Origin: Paenibacillus lycopersici
GTDB lineage: Bacteria; Bacillota; Bacilli; Paenibacillales; Paenibacillaceae
NCBI RefSeq assembly: GCF_010119935.1
Contig: NZ_CP048209.1
Span: forward strand, 1,098,001-1,162,000
DNA length: 64,000 nucleotides
Reading direction: 5' to 3'
Each line of letters begins with the position of its first letter. Positions within the stretch are counted from its first letter, which is position 1. A model generated the notes under the pieces. It had not been told where the DNA came from. It did no database searches and saw nothing but the letters and a program-made list of their open reading frames with translations. The position numbers were made by a program, and so were the translations under genes. Shown here piece after piece: positions 39,644 through 49,200 of the stretch.

Positions 39644-42600
39644 TTGTTTAAGAGATCGCTAATCGTCTGTCTGTTCGGCTTAATCGCTTTCTCCCTCATT
39701 CCATTGTCGATGCTGATGAATCATCATAACCAAACCGGCGAACTGCGCGTCCGGAATGGGATCATGGATCTCTCCGCATGGAATGACGAGCGGAATCCGA
39801 TCATCAGACTCGACGGCGAATGGGAATTTTACTGGAATGAACTGCTGACGCCCGAGGATTTTCGCGATAAGGCGCCCGCCAACGCCGCCTATATGAAGGT
39901 GCCTTCCCGATGGAACGGCAAAATGGCAGATGGGCGGTCCTTGCCCTCATACGGTTACGCTACCTATCGGGTCGTATTGAAAAACATGCCGCTCAGCGGT
40001 GTTTTTGCGTTGAAGAAAAGCAATATCCGGTTTTCCAGCGCCATCTTCGTCAACGGACATAAGCTGCTCGAAGACGGGACGCCATCCGGGAATGCGGCGG
40101 AATATCGACCGGGCAACAGACCGCAATTCGGACTTTTCCCGCTGGACAAGGGGGATGCGGAGATCATCGTCCAGGTGGCCAACTACGATTACATCAATGC
40201 GGGCATTCCGATCTCCCTCTACTTCGGCGAGCAGGCTGCGATGATCAAGCACGAAGAGCAGAATACGACGCGCGAATTCGGCGTGCTTGCGATTCTCGGG
40301 GCGCTGGCGCTTATCTATCTGATTTGTTTTACGGCTGCGGCGATCTACCGCAATGTCGACTATTCGCTGCTCATCTTCGCGCTCGTCTGCGCGCTGTATG
40401 CCGTCTATCACGGCTTGATCGACGAACGAACCCTCATGTTATTTTTGCCTGACGCCGCGTTTGAAACCATGTACAGGGCGAAGGATATCGTTTCGATCGT
40501 CACGATGATACTGCTTGCCATGTTTTTCTACAAGATCAACAATCATATGATTTCCCTGAAGCTGCTGCGGGCTATATCGATTGTGCTGGGCGTCTTCGTG
40601 GTGCTGATCGGCATCGCCCCCATCCGTTTGTATATGGGCATTCAAGTCTATATCATTGCCATGTATGAAGCGATGCTGCTCTGGATGCTATGGAAATCCG
40701 CCGTCTTCTTCATCAGGAGCGAGGTTCACGGCCGGTTCAGAGCCTTGCTGCTGTTCATGGCGATTGTCGCGATCAATCTGTATTCGCTGGATATCATTTT
40801 GTTCGCCCTGTCCTTGAAGGGGAATCTCTGGGTCGCGCAGGCGTATATCGTCGTCTTCAACATCGTCGTCATCTTCCTGATCGTTCTCCGTTTCTTCGAA
40901 GCCTACCATACGATCGATGAGATGAAGAACCGGCTGCTGCAAGCCGATAAAATAAAAGACGACTTTCTCTCCAATACCTCGCATGAATTGAAGACGCCGC
41001 TCAATGCGATCGTCGGCATAACCGACACGCTGCTGAGGGGGATCGAGGGGCCGGTTACGGAGAGGCAGGCGCAGAATTTAGCGATTATTCTGGGCAGCGG
41101 CAGAAGACTCGCCAATCTCGTCAACGAATTGCTCGATTATTCCAAAATGAAGCATGGGGACATCGTGCTGCACACGAACAATACCGAGTTGAAGGCGACG
41201 GTCGATTCGGTGATGCGCATCCATTCGTTTCTGCTCGGCGGCAAGCCGATCGCGCTGATCAACGGCATACCGCAGGACTTCCCCGCCGTGCAGGCGGACG
41301 GCAACCGGTTGATTCAGATTTTCCATAATCTGATCGGCAATGCCATCAAGTTCACCGACCGGGGCGAGGTGACCGTATCCGCCAGAATGATCGGCGATGC
41401 GGCGGAGATCCGGGTTAGCGATACGGGGATCGGGATCGAGGCGTCCATGCGGGAGCGCATATTCCGCGCCTTCGAGCAGGGGGATCCTTCCGAGACCAGA
41501 AACTACGAAGGAACCGGTCTCGGCTTAAGCATCACCAAGAAGCTGGTGGAGCTCCATGGCGGCGCAATCGGGCTGGAATCCCGTCCCGGACAAGGCGCGG
41601 TATTCACGATTACGCTTCCGCGCGCGTATGCCCACGCGGAGGTCGACGCGGGACGGCAGGGAGAGGCGGCGTATCCGGATGCCGCGCTCCCGAAATCGGA
41701 CTACCCCGTCTATATCCAGGGCGAGAGCAGCGAGCGAATTCTGGTGGCAGACGACGATTCCGCCAATCTGCAGGCGATGATCAACCTGCTTCGCTTGGAA
41801 GGGTACTCCCTCGTAACGGTCAATCGCGGGCAGATGGCGCTGGACGAGCTTGGCCGGACACCGGATTTCTCCCTTGTCATTCTGGACATTATGATGCCTG
41901 ACATGTCTGGCTATGAGGTGCTGCAGGCAATCAGGGCGCGGTTCTCCTCCTTCGAGCTGCCTGTACTGATATTGACGGCGCGCAACATGGCGCACGACGC
42001 GGGGTATGCATTGGAGATCGGGGCCAACGACTTTGTCGGCAAGCCGTTCGAAACGGAGGAATTGACGGCCCGCGTCCGAAGCTTGACCCGATTGAAAGCT
42101 TCCGTGCGCAGCGCCGCGAACGCTGAAATCGCTTTTCTGCGTTCGCAGATCAATCCTCATTTTCTGTATAATGCCTTGAACGCGATCGCCGAATTATGCA
42201 TTATCGAGCCTCGGAAGGCGGAAGAATTAACGCTGAATCTCTCGGAATACTTGAGAAGCAGCTTCGATTTCAAGGAGCTGAGCTCGCTCACGACGCTGCG
42301 CAGCGAGATGGAGCTTGTGGAAGCGTACGTGCATATCGAACGGGCGCGCTTCGGGAATCGGCTTGAGGTCGAGTACGAGGTGGAGGCGGACCTGAGCATC
42401 CGGATTCCTCCGCTGACCTTGCAGCCCTTGGTGGAGAATGCGATCAGACACGGCCTGCTGTCGACGTTCGACCGGGGGAAAGTAAGCATAACGGTGAGAA
42501 GAGAAACGTCGGGCGGGACGAAATTTATGGTTTCGGATAATGGATGCGGGATGAGCGAGCGCAGAATCCAGGACGTGCTGAACCTGGACGCGGATGCGAA

Positions 42601-42748
42601 TGCGAATGCCGGCAAACGAGGCGTCGGATTGTGGAATATCGGCAGGAGGCTGAAGCATCTGTACGATACGGGCCTTCGCGTGGAGAGCGAAGAAGGGACG
42701 GGGACAACGGTGTCATTCGTCATTCCGGCGCATCCGTCCGAATGGTAA
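39644..42748 (+). CDS. Hybrid sensor histidine kinase with 7TMR-DISM sensor and two kinase modules
   Basis: 1034 residues, TTG start (later ATG codons would cut into the first hydrophobic segment). Order: signal/TM (4-25); an extracellular DISM sensor domain with a carbohydrate-binding-like fold (G-E-W-E-F-Y-W, then Y-A-T-Y-R); seven membrane helices (about 205-400); HisKA with S-H-E-L-K-T-P (His447) and HATPase_c (G-T-G-L-G-L-S); a receiver domain (Asp748 in V-I-L-D-I-M-M-P-D); and then a second, LytS/YesM-type His_kinase with I-N-P-H-F-L-Y-N-A-L (His839) and its own HATPase_c (Q-P-L-V-E-N-A-I-R-H-G, D-N-G-C-G). One polypeptide thus carries two phospho-acceptor histidines and one aspartate. 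The response regulator gene begins 13 bp downstream. Confidence 0.93.
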   Translation: MFKRSLIVCLFGLIAFSLIPLSMLMNHHNQTGELRVRNGIMDLSAWNDERNPIIRLDGEWEFYWNELLTPEDFRDKAPANAAYMKVPSRWNGKMADGRSLPSYGYATYRVVLKNMPLSGVFALKKSNIRFSSAIFVNGHKLLEDGTPSGNAAEYRPGNRPQFGLFPLDKGDAEIIVQVANYDYINAGIPISLYFGEQAAMIKHEEQNTTREFGVLAILGALALIYLICFTAAAIYRNVDYSLLIFALVCALYAVYHGLIDERTLMLFLPDAAFETMYRAKDIVSIVTMILLAMFFYKINNHMISLKLLRAISIVLGVFVVLIGIAPIRLYMGIQVYIIAMYEAMLLWMLWKSAVFFIRSEVHGRFRALLLFMAIVAINLYSLDIILFALSLKGNLWVAQAYIVVFNIVVIFLIVLRFFEAYHTIDEMKNRLLQADKIKDDFLSNTSHELKTPLNAIVGITDTLLRGIEGPVTERQAQNLAIILGSGRRLANLVNELLDYSKMKHGDIVLHTNNTELKATVDSVMRIHSFLLGGKPIALINGIPQDFPAVQADGNRLIQIFHNLIGNAIKFTDRGEVTVSARMIGDAAEIRVSDTGIGIEASMRERIFRAFEQGDPSETRNYEGTGLGLSITKKLVELHGGAIGLESRPGQGAVFTITLPRAYAHAEVDAGRQGEAAYPDAALPKSDYPVYIQGESSERILVADDDSANLQAMINLLRLEGYSLVTVNRGQMALDELGRTPDFSLVILDIMMPDMSGYEVLQAIRARFSSFELPVLILTARNMAHDAGYALEIGANDFVGKPFETEELTARVRSLTRLKASVRSAANAEIAFLRSQINPHFLYNALNAIAELCIIEPRKAEELTLNLSEYLRSSFDFKELSSLTTLRSEMELVEAYVHIERARFGNRLEVEYEVEADLSIRIPPLTLQPLVENAIRHGLLSTFDRGKVSITVRRETSGGTKFMVSDNGCGMSERRIQDVLNLDADANANAGKRGVGLWNIGRRLKHLYDTGLRVESEEGTGTTVSFVIPAHPSEW

Positions 42749-42761
42749 GGGGGAGAACGAC

Positions 42762-43856
42762 ATGCTAACGGCCATGATTGTAGATGATGAGGAGCTGTCG
42801 GTCAAGCGGCTGAGCAGACTGCTGCTCGAGAGCGGCGAGTTCGGCGAGTGCCATTCGTTCCTGCAGCCGTCGGAGGCGTATGAATTCGCGAAAACGAACC
42901 GGATCGATATCGCCTTCCTGGATATTGCCATGCCGAAAATGGACGGCATGACGTTGTCGGGCAAGCTGCGCGAGCTTGACGATTCCATACAGCTGGTGTT
43001 CGCGACCGGTTACGGAGACTATGCCGTACAGGCTTTCGATATCAGCGCATTGGACTATCTGCTGAAGCCGGTCACGGCGGAGCGGCTGAACCGGACATTA
43101 GGCAGGATCGACAAGAAGCGGAGCGGCGCTCCTTCCCTGCGCGTGCAGCTGTTGAACGAATTGAAGATATACAACCGGGACCGGCAAGCTGCGCCGATCA
43201 AGCTGCGAAGTCCGAAGACCGAAGAGCTGTTCGCCTTCCTCTTATGCAAGCGATCGGTGAGCCGGGAGGAAATCATTGAAACCTTATGGACCGATATGGA
43301 GACGGAGAAGGCGCTCAAAAACTTGAATTCGACGCTCTATTATATTCGCCAAGCGATCGATGCGGACAAGATCGGAAGCGTGATGCACGCGGGGAAGACG
43401 GAAATCCGCATGGAAGAGAACGGCATCGATTGCGATTTGTATCGCTTCGAGCGGCTGCTGAAGCAAATCCGGTCGGAGCCGGAGCGGGCGGACCAGCTGC
43501 TCCGGCAGGCGGAGGCGCTGTACGCGGGAGAGCTGCTGAAGGGCAAGACGTTCGAATGGATCACGCCGATACGACGCCGGCTCGAGCAGCAGTACATGGA
43601 ACAGCTGGAAGCAGCGTATAGACGCCGCCTGGCGAATGACCGGCCGCTTGATTCCCTGCATGATTTAGGCGTCATCCTGAAGCTCGACCCGCTGCGGGAA
43701 GACATCCATCACGAGGTGATCCGCCTGCAGCTAGAATTAGGGAATCGCAACGAAGCGCTCCGCCAATATCACAGGCTGGAGCAGCTGCTGCAGCAGGAGC
43801 TGGGCACGAAGCCCGATTACCGATTGAAGGAGTATGTCCGGCGAATGATGCGCTAG
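42762..43856 (+). CDS. Response regulator with SARP/BTAD-type output domain
   Basis: 364 residues. The receiver domain has D-D-E, phospho-acceptor Asp54 (I-A-F-L-D-I-A-M-P) and L-L-K-P-V. The output part (about 130-364) is a Trans_reg_C winged helix (S-R-E-E-I-I-E-T-L-W) followed by a bacterial transcriptional activation domain of TPR type (Y-A-G-E-L-L-K-G, then R-Q-Y-H-R-L-E-Q-L-L). REC-BTAD regulators are frequent in Paenibacillaceae next to 7TMR-DISM kinases. The ribosome binding site is AAGGGGGAG. It shares its output family with the hydrolase fusion at 27118. Confidence 0.92.
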   Translation: MLTAMIVDDEELSVKRLSRLLLESGEFGECHSFLQPSEAYEFAKTNRIDIAFLDIAMPKMDGMTLSGKLRELDDSIQLVFATGYGDYAVQAFDISALDYLLKPVTAERLNRTLGRIDKKRSGAPSLRVQLLNELKIYNRDRQAAPIKLRSPKTEELFAFLLCKRSVSREEIIETLWTDMETEKALKNLNSTLYYIRQAIDADKIGSVMHAGKTEIRMEENGIDCDLYRFERLLKQIRSEPERADQLLRQAEALYAGELLKGKTFEWITPIRRRLEQQYMEQLEAAYRRRLANDRPLDSLHDLGVILKLDPLREDIHHEVIRLQLELGNRNEALRQYHRLEQLLQQELGTKPDYRLKEYVRRMMR

Positions 43857-43874
43857 CGCCGGACAAGGACGATA

Positions 43875-44129
43875 GGGGCGAAGGAAGGTATCGCGTGGAT
43901 CGTTGAATCCAGCGTAATCACCGGTCAGCAAGCCGGTTGGCTAGATCCGAAGGCGTGCATGACGAGCGCGGAAATCGTGGTTGCGCTCCGCAGGCTGTTG
44001 CAGAATTGCGGTGTCTCGGGTTATCGAGAAAGTCCGACGCCGCCTAAGTCGCATGTACGGAAAGGAAGGCATCCCCCTCTAAGACTCACGGACACAGGTT
44101 CCGTTATTTGGGGGAAATCGGGCTTTTAG
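43875..44129 (+). pseudogene. Remnant of the C-terminal SLH domain of a lost surface gene
   Basis: Right after the response regulator stop, a frame reads K-E-G-I-A-W-I-V, T-G-Q-Q-A-G-W-L-D-P and A-E-I-V-V-A-L-R-R-L-L-Q. This parallels the last SLH domain of the first gene (G-I-V-N-G, then A-E-T-A-V-I-V-R-R-L-L-Q). It has no start or upstream SLH domains; the frame runs on to 44129. Confidence 0.65.
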
Positions 44130-44266
44130 GGCAGCGCGCGGACACAGGATCCGTTAATGTCACCGAATGACAACGAAAACAGGCTAATCAGCCGATATAG
44201 CGGATCTCCTGTCCGCGAGCACACGAAAAAACGTCATAACGAAGCGAATAACGGAACTCCTGTCAA
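44089..44266. repeat. Dispersed intergenic element, copy A: two direct and two inverted 18-bp sites
   Basis: Sites CGGACACAGGTTCCGTTA (44089) and CGGACACAGGATCCGTTA (44139) are followed by inverted sites TAGCGGATCTCCTGTCCG (44198) and TAACGGAACTCCTGTC (44249). Start-to-start spacings are 50, 59 and 51 bp. The same element occurs at 63233 with spacings 51, 59 and 51 bp. It could fold into a nested hairpin with symmetrical internal loops. Confidence 0.85.
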
Positions 44267-44301
44267 CTCCAGTCCGCTTCCTAGCATCAACGGACGCACC
44301 G

Positions 44302-44332
44302 CGAACCAGCCGTCATGAATCCGGCTGGTTCG
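44302..44332. other. 11-bp perfect inverted repeat
   Basis: CGAACCAGCCG (44302-44312) pairs with CGGCTGGTTCG (44322-44332) around a 9-nt loop, in a gene-free stretch that ends in a terminator at 44448. It may be part of a small structured RNA. Confidence 0.5.
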
Positions 44333-44447
44333 AAACGGTACCAGCAGTCCATGCCACGCTGGCGAAGCGGCAGCAGGATCTGTTCGTGCGCCGGGGCGCG
44401 GTTTGCCACGGGCCTGCTCGAAGCAGCGTATCGTTCTCAACAATCCG

Positions 44448-44472
44448 AGACACCTTTGCGGTGTCTTTTTTT
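44448..44472 (+). terminator. Orphan rho-independent terminator
   Basis: AGACACC (44448-44454), a TTTGC loop, GGTGTCT (44460-44466) and a run of T. The nearest upstream plus-strand gene ends about 590 bp before it, so it may close an unrecognised transcript in 44130-44470. Confidence 0.85.
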
Positions 44473-44583
44473 CGTTCCGCCCGACGTTTATTTTATGCAA
44501 ATCGCCCTATCCTAATAAAAGTTTAAGCCCCATGAAAAATTCCGGCCCTCTCGATTGTATTACAAGTGAAAGGAGGTGCTGAG

Positions 44584-45081
44584 GTGTACGCTTCATCCGA
44601 GCGCAATGAATCTGTACGGAAGGCCTTGGAACTGTATGCGCAAAGCTTGATCAAGATCGCGTTTGCCTACTTGAAGAATACGGCGGATGCCGAAGAGGTC
44701 GCACAGGACGTGTTCCTGGCTTATCTGCAGAAGCGGCCCGTATTCGCCAATCGGGAGCACGAGAAGGCGTGGTTGATTCGCACGACGATCAATAAGAGCA
44801 AAAACATGCTGAAAACCGGGTGGTTCCGAAGCCGAAACCCCGTCCCCGAGGACCTGAGCTACCTCCCGAAGGAAGAAAGCGACGTGCTGCAAGCCGTGCT
44901 GGCATTGGATAAGAAGTATCGCATCCCGATACATTTGCACTATTACGAAGGCTACTCGATCCAGGAAATCGCCGCGATCCTGCAGGCGAAGCCCGCGACG
45001 GTCGGAACATGGCTTGCGAGAGGGCGCATGATATTGAAAGAACAGATGGGAGGCCAAGGGGATGAAGGAGTCGTTATATAA
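44584..45081 (+). CDS. ECF-type RNA polymerase sigma factor
   Basis: Start GTG 44584 (M-Y-A-S-S-E-R-N), 4 nt after a near-perfect AAAGGAGGTG; an earlier in-frame GTG at 44566 would lie before that site and is rejected. 165 residues with sigma region 2 (A-E-E-V-A-Q-D-V-F-L-A-Y, then W-L-I-R-T-T-I-N) and region 4 (L-D-K-K-Y-R-I-P-I-H-L-H-Y-Y-E-G-Y-S-I-Q-E-I). It is of the small SigV/SigX-like type that answers envelope stress. The following gene overlaps its end by 20 bp and encodes a single-span membrane protein, the usual place for an anti-sigma factor. Confidence 0.93.
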   Translation: MYASSERNESVRKALELYAQSLIKIAFAYLKNTADAEEVAQDVFLAYLQKRPVFANREHEKAWLIRTTINKSKNMLKTGWFRSRNPVPEDLSYLPKEESDVLQAVLALDKKYRIPIHLHYYEGYSIQEIAAILQAKPATVGTWLARGRMILKEQMGGQGDEGVVI

Positions 45082-45637
45082 ATCGGCGATGGATCACGTG
45101 AAGACAAGCGAGGATTTCAACGAAGCAACCTATAAGAAGCTGTCGGCGGAGATGGACAAGGCGGCGCGAACGAATCTAATTTCACCTGAGGAGAGGGTAA
45201 CTATGAAACAGCAAACGGCGATGAAAAGAAAAGTAACGGGTTGGACGGTCGGCATAGCGGCATGTGCGGTATTGACGCTCGGGATTGTCGCGGTGACGCA
45301 GAACCAGGGCTCGCCGGCTGCGCCGGCTCCGACGACCAATTCCCCGGCTGCGACGACGAAGCCGCCGATCATGGGCAAAGTAGCGGTCAACATCGAGGGC
45401 GTCATCTCCGAAGTGAGCGCGGACGGCAAGAGCTTCAAGGTCGGCGATCTGTGGGTTTCGGTAACGGATCAGACGCAGTTCGGCAGCCAAGAGCCGACGG
45501 CCGTGAAGCCGTCCGAAGAGCTGTTAAGCAAGGAATTCAAAGTCGGCCATATCGTCTCGGGCTTCACTTCCCAGGACGTCAGCACCGGCAAGGTGACGGC
45601 GGACGTCATTTATACCAATATGGCCCCGCAGCAATAA
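45062..45637 (+). CDS. Single-span membrane protein, putative anti-sigma factor
   Basis: 191 residues, ATG overlapping the sigma gene by 20 bp, ribosome binding site GGGAGG at 45048-45053. About 60 cytoplasmic residues (M-K-E-S-L-Y-K-S-A-M-D, predicted helical), one membrane helix (G-W-T-V-G-I-A-A-C-A-V-L-T-L-G-I-V), a Pro/Thr-rich linker and an extracytoplasmic domain of about 90 residues, beta-rich (V-N-I-E-G-V-I-S-E-V). No zinc-finger anti-sigma motif (HxxxCxxC) is present. The role as anti-sigma is inferred from topology and coupling; it is not a family I recognise by sequence. Confidence 0.8.
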   Translation: MKESLYKSAMDHVKTSEDFNEATYKKLSAEMDKAARTNLISPEERVTMKQQTAMKRKVTGWTVGIAACAVLTLGIVAVTQNQGSPAAPAPTTNSPAATTKPPIMGKVAVNIEGVISEVSADGKSFKVGDLWVSVTDQTQFGSQEPTAVKPSEELLSKEFKVGHIVSGFTSQDVSTGKVTADVIYTNMAPQQ

Positions 45638-45697
45638 GCTGGCTTGGCGAGGCTGATAGACACCGCATGTCTAACCTCAACATGTTCTACCGGCAGC

Positions 45698-45740
45698 AAA
45701 GGCCGCTCGTTCCTATTACAAGGAACGAGCGGCCTTTCTC
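45698..45740 (+). terminator. Strong terminator after the sigma operon
   Basis: A 17-bp perfect stem, AAAGGCCGCTCGTTCCT (45698-45714) with its complement (45721-45737), 6-nt loop ATTACA, ending in TTTCTC. The A-run and T-run make it usable in both directions. Confidence 0.92.
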
Positions 45741-46227
45741 ATGGCGCGATGCGATTTGCATAGTATCCATCCGTCCCGGCCTGCCGATGCGTCTACGTTT
45801 CTACATGAAGGAGTGCGCGAGGGGGCTGGGCGAATGCGTCTTCGTTCATAGGCTGCGCGGATCGGAGTAGTTCGGCATACTCATCTGTCTCATCTGTCGA
45901 GATAACGAAACATTAATATTGCGATGACAATTGTCGAAATCAAAGCTGTTATACTGACATGCGGAGGTCGGTACGACAAGTCTTCATATGAATATCCGGA
46001 GAAAGGAGTTTCCACTTGCAAGCGATAAGTAGGAATCGAATAACCGCGATCCGCTAGCTTTTGGCGGGGCATACGGACCGCGGCTTCTGATGAAACCGGC
46101 GCATCGGCGGTTTATTTGCCATGGATAAGCCAGTTCTATTTATATTACCACGTTATGTAATATGATGTCATATCCTACCTCCCTGAAATGGCCACCTTAT
46201 CCAAATCGATTGAACGGAGGCGTACGA
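45741..46227 (+). promoter_or_regulatory. Long upstream region of the PHP/SLH gene with palindromes and an extended -10 promoter
   Basis: Seen: imperfect palindrome CGAAACATTAATATTGCG (45906-45923; 14 of 18 positions symmetric, similar in layout to Fur/Zur-type operators), a perfect GACAATTGTC (45926-45935), and an extended -10 TGTTATACT (TATACT at 45950-45955). About 270 nt of leader then run to the start, including an inverted repeat ATATTAC/GTAATAT around 46142-46163. No known riboswitch class was recognised. Confidence 0.5.
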
Positions 46228-49200
46228 GTGATTGACTCGGTTATAAGAAAGAAAAGAATATTCGGCGTTGCGCTGTCCGTCCTGATGCTGCTCTCGCTGC
46301 TGCAGCCTGCGAGCTTCTTGCCGCGGGCGATGGCGGCCGCGGCGGCGACGCTCGTCAAGTGGGACGGGACAGGCAGCGGCGCGAATGCCGCTGTCGACGT
46401 TCCGGCGAACCAAGAGGTTTCGCTTGACGTCAACAAAGACAAGAAAGTGACGACGAACGCAACGACGGTTGCTTTCTCCAACGACAACTCAACACCTAAG
46501 GTCCCGGTAGTCAGCGGCAGTAAATGGCCGGCGGACGGTTACTGGCAGGTCTCGCTCGTCTCGACGGGCTATTCGAACCTGAAGGTATCCTCGGTTCAAC
46601 GGGGCTCGGGGACAGGACCGAGAGATTTCAAGCTGCAATACAGCTTGGATCCTGCTTCGGGCTGGGTCGACGTGGCCGGGGGAGCGATCACGGTCAAGAA
46701 CGATTGGACGACTGGCGTGCTGAATCAAGTGGCGCTGCCATCCCAAGCGGACAATCAGGCATTGCTCTATCTGAGATGGGCAATTGCAGGCACGTCGAAC
46801 ATTAGCGGAAATGGCAATTTCGCCGATACGGGCACGAGCCAGATCGAGAATATTATCGTCACCGGCGAAGCAAGCGACGGCAGCGGCGGCGAAACCGGCG
46901 GCGACGGCGGAAGCGGCACGCCGGCGACGGCAGCTCCGATTCCTGGGAAAATCACATTCGCGGACGATTATACGACGCTAACCGGCGATGCTGGCGCGGT
47001 GCCGGCGAGCTCGGACGTACATGCATACGATGCGGCCAACACGATGCTGGGGCAGACGACCGCGAACGCGGACGGTTCCTTCGCGCTGACCATCAGCAAT
47101 CCGACGAACGCGGGAACCGTATTGTTGACCGCGACTGAAACCGACAAGAACGAGAGCGCGAAGGCAAGCGTATCGGTCGGGCGAACGGCGACTCCTAATG
47201 CCGCCAAAATCACCTATGCCAGCTACTCGACGGTGTCGGGATCGGCGGGAGCGGTTGTCGGCAGCTCCGAAGTTACCGTCTATTTGGCGGACGGCACGAC
47301 ATCGGCCGGTACGACGACGGCCGCGGCGGATGGTTCTTTTACGGCCAGCCTTGTCGGCGCGGACGGCAATGCGAAAATCTACGTGGCCGCCAAGGCGGCG
47401 AACAAGCTTATCAGCGCCCAAGCCGGCGTCGACTTTGCGATTCCGAACGCGACCAAAGTTAATCCCGGCGACGTCGTCTTCAGCATGCTGAACGTCAGCG
47501 GCACGGCGAACGGCGTGTACAAGAACAAGTTCTTCGAGCTGTACAACCGTACCGACCATGACATCAGCCTGCAAGGCTGGGTTATGGAATACAGCGCATT
47601 GGGCACGCCCAAGACGACGGGCTCCGGCACGACGCTTAGCGGAATGATTAAAGCGCACGGCTACTATCTGGTATCCGGGGCGGCCAATGCCAACGGGCCG
47701 GCTGCCGTTCCGGCGACGGCGGACGTATCCGGCAGTCTGGGGCCGAATGCGGGCAGCTCGGGCGGAGGCATCATGATTCTGACGCAGGCATCGACTGCGA
47801 CGACAGATCAGAATAACGAGAATATCGTCGACTTGATCGCTTACGGCAGCGATTTGTCCCTCTTTGCCGGCAAAACGTTCGTATGGGGAACGCCATTTGT
47901 CGCATCGGACATCGCAAGCGGCGTCATGATCCGCAGAACCGAGTCCGGTTCGGATCCGCGCGCAGCAGTCGGTCTGCGCAACGGCGCTTACTTCACGAAG
48001 GATCCGTCCAAGGATTTCGTCACTTTCGTGCCGAAAGCTGCGGCAGCGCCATCCGAAATCATCGTTAAAAACGCTTCGTATAAAGAAGCGCCTGCCGCTT
48101 CCGCGATCACGTTCGACGGTGTCGCATCGGTAGTCGGAGCAGCGGACGCTGCCGTGGCGAATTCGACGGTGAAGGCGTACGCCTATGTCGGCGGCGTTCT
48201 CACGAAGGTCGGGGAGGCGACGGCTGGCGTTAACGGCTCGTTCACGATGGCCATCGCGAACGCAGCCGGCATTCAAACCGTCTATATGACGCATACGTAT
48301 GCGAATACGGAAAGCCCGTATACCCGCATCGATGCAGCTTCTTATACGAAGCCCGCGGTCTCGACGATTAGCGACGCAAGGGCAGTGGATGCGAATGGCA
48401 TGACCCTGCAAGCCGGCTATGCAGTAACGGTCGAAGGCATCGTTACGACGGCGAACGGCGCGCTGGGCACGGAAGCGACCAGCTTCTATTTGCAGGACGC
48501 GACCGGCGGTCTGCAAGTGATCGCCGGCGCCGCGCCGAGCGTTACGATCGTTCCGGGCCACAAGGTGAAGGTTTCCGGTACGATCGCGTTCACGGCAGGC
48601 ATGGTTCAGCTCCTGGCGTCCTCGATCGAAGACGAGGGCGATCAAGGCCAGCCGGCAGCGGCAGCGGTCGCGATCGAGCAGGCTTCGACGGCGGCGGTCA
48701 TGGAACCGCTGGAAGGCCGACTGGCCGCGATCAAAGGCAAAGTCACGAATATTGCCGCTTCCGGCACGGATACGGACGTGACGTTGAGCGATGACGCGGG
48801 CCATACGTTGATCGTCCGGGTGACGGCAGGCTCGGGCATCGACATGACGGGCAATACGATCGCGATGAACGAGACGTATACCTTTACCGGTATTGTCAAT
48901 CAAGCGGATCGGGTATCCCCGTACGATAGCGGCTATCGCTTGATGCCGCGCAGTGCCGCCGATGCCAAAGGCGTGCTGCAGTTCAGCCATACGCCGCTTC
49001 CGAAAGCGTACCTCGGCGTGGATGTCGGCTTCGAGGCCATGGCGAAGTTCGCCGATTCGGTCACGCTCTATTATAAAGGGGCGGCCGCGGAGAGCTATCG
49101 CTCCATCGAGCTGACTTCCGCGGATAAGGTGTACTACAACGGCCATATCCCGCAAGTGGACGTTCCGACGACGGGCAAGCTCTACTATTACATCGAAGCG

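Noticed and set aside
44315..44515. 66-codon frame over the orphan terminator
   Set aside because: It runs through the terminator stem, has no ribosome binding site and no recognisable product.
45989..46033. 14-codon frame M-N-I-R-R-K-E-F in the PHP/SLH leader
   Set aside because: No ribosome binding site at useful distance; too short to support.
45956..46227. Riboswitch (c-di-GMP, cobalamin, molybdenum cofactor) in the leader
   Set aside because: None of the conserved core sequences of these classes could be recognised; reported only as a long leader.
46978..49155. 725-codon minus-strand frame
   Set aside because: Arg/His-rich shadow of the PHP/SLH gene with no recognisable domain.
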